From: Seiridium cupressi
Taxonomy: Eukaryota; Ascomycota; Sordariomycetes; Amphisphaeriales; Sporocadaceae
Assembly: GCA_036674765.1 (NCBI GenBank)
Contig: JARVKI010000013.1
Location: forward strand, 558,001 to 622,000
DNA: 64,000 nt
Direction: 5' to 3'
Part shown: positions 58,296 to 64,000 of the stretch, piece by piece
How positions within the stretch are numbered: the stretch's first letter is position 1
Layout of the letters: each line of letters opens with the position of its first letter
The notes under the pieces: generated by a model
Seen by the model: only the letters and a program-made list of their open reading frames with translations
What the model was told of the DNA's origin: nothing
Database searches by the model: none
Position numbers and translations under genes: made by a program

Positions 58296-58611
58296 ATGAA
58301 ACATTACATCACATCCTGTTTGGCTGTTGCAGGCGTGCTGACCCTTGCAATTACCGGACAGCAGGTACAGTCATTATAGACCGACGACGAAAGACTAACT
58401 AATAACCGTGTACAGACTCTTTGTGTTGAGACATTTTCCGGTGAAGGAATGCGACAAACTTGCGTTTGTAATTTGCCCAGCTGAAAATGCAGAATGCATT
58501 TGCAGCCATGTCATCTTCGAAAACGAATGCTTTATAGGGGAAGTAGTTGAGAAATACCATCCAATTGCCAGCGCAATATTTGCAGTCTTGCATGATGCTA
58601 ATGTGGAATGA
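58296..58611 (+). CDS. Putative small Cys-rich secreted peptide, splice uncertain
   Basis: ATG 58296 opens a 23-codon exon that reads like a signal peptide (MKHYITSCLAVAGVLTLAIT) and ends at CAG-GTACAG. A branch-like CTAACTAATAAC follows. Two acceptors are possible. CAG at 58415, at the usual distance from the branch, gives a 46-residue product ending LPS with three Cys after the signal. AAG at 58446 gives 77 residues ending at TGA 58611, with five Cys in about 30 residues. No homologue is recognised. Small size, signal peptide and Cys content resemble fungal effector candidates, but without RNA evidence the gene itself is unproven. Confidence 0.35.
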
Positions 58612-58979
58612 TGGCGCCTTCTGGGTCGTCACGCAGCTTTCCATTTCACAATAAATTAAGAAGGATCTGGTCGCAGCTGGAGCATGGCTCTTGGCAATTC
58701 TCTACATTTCTATACCAGAGTTGCTCCTGTGGCCAGTCCAAATTCTGGAGAAGGAGGTCGCGACCGAGACGAGCCTACACACGTCTGCTCTAGACAAAGT
58801 GTCATCGCCCGCCAGGACACTCCAACGTCAAACACAGTCCAACACAAATTGCACGAAGAATATCTTGCCATTAGAAACACATCGATATCGACTTCATCAT
58901 CACCGTTGTCATTCTTTATAGATCCCACATCTACCATTAAAACCACAGGCACGATCAGCCATATTCGCAACGCCTCGCA

Positions 58980-59426
58980 ATGGACAATACTGCAAACCAC
59001 GCCGACGAATCGCCAGATGCGAGCCACCGTATCTTTCTGGCCATGGTCACCATCGCTTCCATATTGGTTCATTACGCCTGTCTCTTCCTTCTATGCTCAC
59101 CTCCGTCGCCGCGGAAAGGAGGTCGGAACCACAACACCCGGGAGCCAGCAGTTACCGTTGTTTCTCTGGTGACGATTGCCGGAATGTGTGCCTTATACCT
59201 TGCCGTCGGCACGGAGGGTATTGTGAGAGAATTATACAATCGAAAAGGGATGATGATCTTTGGTGGCTTCGCCAATTCGACCGCCTTCTTACTCCGGTCA
59301 GCACGCTTGCAGCGCTCATACGGGCAGGGCATTTTCCGGAGGTACTTTCTCGCGTTCTGGACAGGTTTTATGTTACAGGGATGGCTTGGGCTTGTGTGGA
59401 GGGCAATGGGTTTCCATGACGCATGA
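58980..59426 (+). CDS. Hypothetical small membrane protein, three TM segments
   Basis: This single-exon frame encodes 148 aa with ATG 58980 in good context (GCAATGG). Three hydrophobic stretches are evident: IFLAMVTIASILVHYACLFL, AVTVVSLVTIAGMCALYLAV and FLAFWTGFMLQGWLGLVW, separated by basic loops (PRKGGRNH, LQRSYGQGIFRR). The family is not recognised and no signal peptide is distinct from TM1. The hydrophobic segments and their basic flanks are hard to obtain by chance, so a real gene is likely. Confidence 0.6.
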   Translation: MDNTANHADESPDASHRIFLAMVTIASILVHYACLFLLCSPPSPRKGGRNHNTREPAVTVVSLVTIAGMCALYLAVGTEGIVRELYNRKGMMIFGGFANSTAFLLRSARLQRSYGQGIFRRYFLAFWTGFMLQGWLGLVWRAMGFHDA

Positions 59427-60191
59427 GGCAGACTATGGAAAGCGGGGGCATGAAGATTATGACTGGGCGGGAAGGGTTCCTTATTGTTTCATTCATTCCT
59501 CCAACTCTGATGTTTCTGTTGTTGGAGCTATGGCAATGCTTGGGCACAACACTGGCTAGGGAGCTTGGTTGAAGTTGGGGTGGGAATATTTGGCTTGGAG
59601 CAACATGGATATCCCAGTTTTCATTCAGCGTAGACATTGTCAAGACACAACTAGAGCGGCATGATTCAACCACTGATACTCTCTCTTCATGCAACCAATA
59701 CTGTACGTGACATCGTGGTATCTATGTATGGGTTCAGATTTCGAGATTCACTTGTGCATCTTCGTACATCGTCGTTGCTTCTCTCATAGGTCAAGTAACT
59801 CATTATAAGCAGACGGTTGCAACATTCCGACCCTTGGAAAATTGGAATATGATTGGAGAGATGGTAAGTCTATTTGACATGATGAAATGAGCACAACCAT
59901 TAACGGCCCAATTCAAATGACCTAAAATGTGATCAAAAAACGGATACCTCTAAAGGAAGCCCATAGATCTAAGATTGTTCCTCATTTGTGTTGTATTACG
60001 GCTTAAATCGCCTGGGAATCTCAAAGAGGTTTTGTGTCTGTATGGCTTTCGATGCAATATAGGTGATAAGTTGTGGGCGATTGCTCCAACGTAGAATGGA
60101 AAGGACCCGAGTAAATCATTCACAATAAATATGCACATAAAGTATATTTCCTAGATAGAGACTCATTCAAAACACTGTGGTCATCAAATCG
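59427..60191. other. Convergent spacer before the amidase
   Basis: These 765 AT-rich bases lie between two converging genes. No gene or structured element is recognised. Confidence 0.55.
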
Positions 60192-61929
60192 CTAAGTGTT
60201 CCCATTCAACACACTGTCAATCAGTTCAGCATCCTTGAGGAGCTGCGCATCCCCAAGCCTGGGTCCTACAACCTGCAAGGCAACCGGCGCTCCCTTGAAG
60301 AGCTCGGGGTCATCTACAAGGCGTCAGATCAAAATTTCAGAGGAGCAATCTCGACGACTTACACATTGCCTGGTTCTTTGCGTCTGCGTCATGCAGCGGC
60401 TTGAAGTCGGTATCGACTGGGTCCTTCTCCGGACTTGCGTGTGTGAATGGTAGGATGATAGCAGGGGACTTAAAAACACACATGTCAGAAAGGTACATCG
60501 ACCTAAATTGTATTGTACGACTCACATCAACAGTGTTCCAAACCACTGTATATGTATCACTAGTCCAATCGCCCGGTCTCACAGCCGTATGTGGACCGGT
60601 GGGGGCCAGGACGACATCACAGCCAACTCTCTGCCATTCATCCAACATCTGCTTCTGGATGTGGCCTTTCTTGGTGTTCCACTCCCATGCTTCTTCCTGG
60701 CTCTTACGGGGGAGGTCCCAGAAACCGATGTTGTGCACCGAAGGCACTGGTGGCTCGCCCGTTTTGGCCAGTTCTTGTTTCGGGTACGACAGGGCGTCGA
60801 GAGTGAAAAGCTGCTCGCTGATCTTCCGGAATTCCCGAAAGTCTGGTGGCGCGAAGTCTCTGACTTCGAAGCCGGCAGCCCTCAGTTTCGCCACGGCCTC
60901 CTTCATACCGCGACGGATGGGCGGATGGGGCGTCAGGCCGGACTGGTAAACGACACCAATAATGGGCTTGCGTGATGCCGTGGGAATCTCCATGACATTT
61001 GGGATGACCGCCGGGTCGAAGCGCCAAGGCTTCGCGTCTCTGGCGACCTTTGCGATCAAGGCTAGATCACGGACTGAGTGACCAAGAGGGCCGGTGACGG
61101 CCGGAATGCCGGTGTTACTTCCAGTCCAGCCCGAGTATGAGTAGCCGATCATCGGGATTATACCGAAGCTCGGCTTGTAGCCGTAGACCCCGTTCGCCGC
61201 AGCCGGTATCCTGATGGAACCTCCGACGTCAGTCCCGATGCCGACAGCACTACCGCGGAAGGCCTGAGTGGCTCCTTCGCCGCCACTACTTCCTCCACAT
61301 GTCAGATGACAGTTCACTGGATTCCTGCTCTGGCCAAACACGTTGTTGTCGGCTTCAGCGACAAGCATAGTTTGCGGGACATTGGTTTTTGATATGATAA
61401 CGGCCCCCGCAGCCTGCAATACCTTGGGGAAAGGTGAGGTATCCGAGGCTGGCTGAGAAACTCGGGATAAATATCCGTTCGTTGAGTCGTAACCCTTGAC
61501 ATGGAAGCATTCCTTGATGGTCATGGGGACACCATGGAGAGGACCTGCGACTTTTCCGGTGGCCTTGAACGTCTCATCAAGCTTCTTGGCTTGCTCAATG
61601 GCATCTGCGAACATGATCTCCGTCAGGAAATTACAGAGCTGGTGGCCGACCGCCGCTCTCTTGCAAAAGGCCGTTGTGACCTCCTCAGCTGTGTATTTTC
61701 CTTCGGCGATGGCAGCCGCCAACGACGTCGCATCGTAGCTCTCCCCAGTAATTTCAAGCTCCTTATCCGTGAGTAGCCCGCACGTTTTTACCACCGATCT
61801 CAGATCGGCGGTACCCTCGGGTGGGAACTGGACAGATTTAAGCTTCCACTCCGATGGAATCCGGGAGTCTTGCTCGGCCTTCTTGGTGGCCTTCAAGTTT
61901 TGCCATGACTTGACCGGTGCTGAAGACAT
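60192..61929 (-). CDS. Amidase-signature amidohydrolase (acetamidase/FAAH-like)
   Basis: This enzyme hydrolyses amides to acid plus ammonia or amine. Exons on the minus strand are 60526-61929, 60363-60468 and 60192-60313 (543 aa, usual for fungal amidases). The first intron (57 nt) has no stop and a length divisible by three, so read-through would also stay open; removing it restores the conserved VVWNTVD-SPAIILPF. The Ser-cisSer-Lys triad is complete: Lys139 (PMTIKE), Ser214 (GGSSGG) and Ser238 (DVGGSIRIPA), with spacings of 75 and 24 identical to FAAH. No signal peptide, so probably cytosolic. ATG 61929 (MSSAPVKSW) is preferred over 61950. The neighbouring divergent MFS permease and GATA sites between them suggest a nitrogen-source uptake and use pair; substrate unknown. 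Confidence 0.94.
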
Positions 61930-63200
61930 CTTGACCGGTAGATACTTCACGAGAAAAATGGACTGTAGTTCTCTGATAATGAGATCACTGAAGCGATCCT
62001 GAGGAAAATGATGTAGTCTCGACCCGAGCTTTTGGATAGTGATTGACGCTGTTGCATATGTACGTACGCACGCATTCGTCGAAGCTCCGCACGGAGGGAT
62101 CTTCGGATTTGATCGGCTCCCCCGCCGACAATGGGATGAGCCTGCATCTGAGAGCTATCTCCTCACCAGTCACGCCATACATATGTTTTGATACCGAGAT
62201 GCCACAAGTCCTAAACTTCAGCCAGGCTGATGCCTAGAAGCGAGAGTACAATAACCTAGCCAGATCTGTAGCCTAGGGAAATGGGTCCTGAATGCATCAC
62301 AGTGCTTGCTTGGGTTACGGATTTGTCTTCCGATGACCAGGCTTGCTCAACAGATACACATTCAGTATGTGCATGCGAAAAAGCTTAGTTGGTGCAATGA
62401 GGCCTCGCTACCGGGTCAGATTCCAAAGTAAAGTATCATCAGAATACAGTCTCATCTACTTGAATAGCACTATTAAACGTGTCTACTGATGCTCGAGATG
62501 AACGTTTTGATCCGGCGCCTATCGAAAGCAAGTTGTGGGTGGCCGTGGAATCTGCAGCCAAGTGTATAGGTGCATTATCTGTCTTATCAGATCTATCTAG
62601 TGTGTGTAAGTCCAGGTCGAGCGGAGAACCCAGGGGTTCATTGGTGCTCCCCAGGTCGGTATTTAGTGGGCACCACCCCTTCCTCGGCCGAAGCCAAAAG
62701 TTCTCAGGCAGAAGAGGATACACACGGCCGCGAAACATCCAAGACTGCAGGGTAGGGGTGAAGTACTAGAATAACGCCAACAGCTATCTGCGGAGTATGG
62801 GCCTGGGGTCTGGACATGAATCCTTCGCCAGGTGGTTCACTGCTTGAATCGGCATGTAGACGCGAGTAGTCGCGTGCAATCCTGGGGTTAGCCTTATCTC
62901 TGCGTCTGGGGCCTTGGGAAGTTGATCTTGGCACATATATGGTGCGGGATATTGGACGGATAATGCAAGCGACGCGAACTAGGGGATGACTTCATCTGCA
63001 TATGCATCAGAGCACCAAACTACACATGCTTGCAGATACTGATAACCACCCGTCGGCTCAGGCCACAAGCGATAGCAGATCAATGCCGATAGCGGCCAAC
63101 CAAGATATCAAGACTGCGCAACCTCCAGACTATGGTTTAATTGTCAAATCTACCCATTTCAAAGCAATCTTAGCTGAGAGGGTTGACGATCGCTAACACA
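61930..63200. other. Shared promoter region of amidase and MFS permease
   Basis: This is a 1.27-kb divergent spacer. It contains a phased triplet of GATA-type sites at 62575-62598 and a further TGATAA at about 63039. Small frames on both strands (for example minus 62439-62934) lack a domain and are not called. Confidence 0.55.
62575..62598. promoter_or_regulatory. Triplet of GATA-factor sites spaced 9 bp
   Basis: TTATCT, TTATCA and CTATCT (reverse of AGATAA, TGATAA and AGATAG) occur with their TATC cores starting at 62576, 62585 and 62594, exactly nine bases apart. All fit HGATAR, the AreA/NIT2 site. The triplet lies near the middle of the divergent promoter, about 650 bases from the amidase ATG and 600 from the permease ATG, so it could serve both genes. 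Confidence 0.55.
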
Positions 63201-64000
63201 ATGGCTGACGAGAAAGAAATCCATCCAAATGTCAACGGGGCTGACACTGAACTTGGGTCTACAACCACTGTGCCTAAACAAAATGTGGTTCAACGACTGC
63301 TGCATCGCAAAAACGATCTCAATGAATTGGGAAAGCACATGCTAGAACAGTCTCTCCAATATGACCAAGCACAATTGGAGGCGGATGCCGTCAAAGTCAG
63401 GCGAAAACTGGACTTTTTGGTTCTTCCAATGGTAAGAGGCTGTAATAACCCTTTGTTCAAGCTTCTGGTTCTGACTATGCGAAGATGATGACGACTTACA
63501 TGCTGTCGTTTCTCGATAAACAAACGTGAGCCGGCTATATCCTAGTATTCTTTCTAAGCATGCTAACGGTTATAGTCTTAACTACTCGAACGCATACGGC
63601 CTACAAGAGGATACCCATCTGTCTGGCAATGATTATAGTTGGGTAGCGACTGCCTTGTATTTTGGCTGGCTATGTAAGCATGGCCGGATGAGTCTACTGA
63701 AAGACTGCTGACCCTGCTTGATAGGCGGTGCTTGGCCGTGGAATTTCCTCTTGCAGAGAGTCCCTATCGCCAAGCTCATTGGCGGCATGTTGTTTGTATG
63801 GGGAGCTGTGTGCATGCTTCAAGCTGCAGTTTTCGATTTTAGCAGTTTTTTCGCTGTGCGCTTCTTCCTGGGAATGCTGGAAGGTTGCATCTCGCCTGCG
63901 TGGGTGCTCCTGACCTCTATGCTCTGGACACGCCAAGAGCAGCCTCTAAGAAGTTCAATCTGGCTCTGCACGAATGGCGTCTCCAGTATCCTGGGTGCCC
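63201..64000 (+). CDS. MFS permease of the ACS/Dal5 (allantoate permease-like) group, 5' part
   Basis: This is a major-facilitator transporter of the anion:cation symporter group, whose members import allantoate, ureidosuccinate, nicotinate and similar solutes. Exons are 63201-63431, 63485-63525, 63576-63673 and 63725 onward, running off the right edge (about 214 aa visible). Introns are 50-53 nt, two with recognisable branch sites. After a hydrophilic N-terminus, VRRKLDFLVLPM, MTTYMLSFLDKQTLNYSNA and the motif leading to GGAWPWNFLLQRVPIAK mark the Dal5-like family; the segment FFAVRFFLGMLEGCISPAW contains the MFS motif in TM4. It is divergent from the amidase. The substrate cannot be deduced. 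Confidence 0.9.

Noticed and set aside
62439..62934. Minus-strand frames in the amidase-MFS spacer
   Set aside because: No motif, and joining them would require an unsupported splice. More likely promoter DNA.
1..64000. tRNA genes, transposon ORFs, secondary-metabolite backbone genes
   Set aside because: No B-box-containing cloverleaf, transposase, reverse transcriptase, PKS or NRPS motif was noticed. The single P450 relic does not make a cluster.

Overview
The window is nuclear DNA of a filamentous ascomycete (Pezizomycotina). Genes carry short GT-AG introns of about 46-65 nt (a few longer), often with a CTAAC/CTGAC-like branch point near the acceptor. The gene content is also typical: a Ste7-type MAPKK, Spt6, Osh3, Gis2, Ctp1/Sae2, Ubp3, an UncA-type kinesin-3, an NLP effector, a DUF3176 relic and a But2-like secreted protein. 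I cannot name the genus from the sequence. No tRNA, rRNA, intact transposon, CRISPR array or viral gene was found.

Left half (1-31 kb) is mainly conserved housekeeping. A 5' fragment of a MAPKK (-) lies head-to-head with SPT6 (+), followed by an OSH3-like oxysterol-binding protein (+), a decayed DUF3176 membrane protein (-), a DDHD phospholipase (+), the seven-zinc-knuckle GIS2/CNBP gene (-, six exons), the DNA-end resection factor SAE2/CTP1 (+), the deubiquitinase UBP3 (+) and an orphan 187-aa gene (+).

Right half (31-64 kb) is accessory, secreted or nutrient-related, interrupted by one large housekeeping gene. In order: an NLP/NPP1 secreted protein (-), an AAAP amino-acid permease (-), a single-pass membrane protein (+), a LAT-type amino-acid permease (-), a small But2-like secreted protein (-), the uninterrupted 5.2-kb kinesin-3 (-), a cytochrome P450 relic (+), a lectin-like single-pass membrane protein (+), MCR1 NADH-cytochrome b5 reductase (+), a possible tiny Cys-rich secreted peptide (+), a small three-TM protein (+), an amidase (-), and a divergently transcribed Dal5/ACS-type MFS permease (+) cut by the window end.

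Functional themes: amino-acid and amide nitrogen use (two permeases, amidase plus MFS pair, with clustered GATA-type sites in two of the promoters), membrane lipid handling (Osh3, DDHD lipase), and surface or secreted proteins facing the environment or a host (NLP, But2-like, lectin-like). Two genes are clearly broken, and several of their premature stops look like G:C-to-A:T decay. I did not find a coherent new multi-gene system. The leads I rate highest are the phased GATA triplet between amidase and permease, the decay pattern of the two relics, and the uncertain small secreted peptide.
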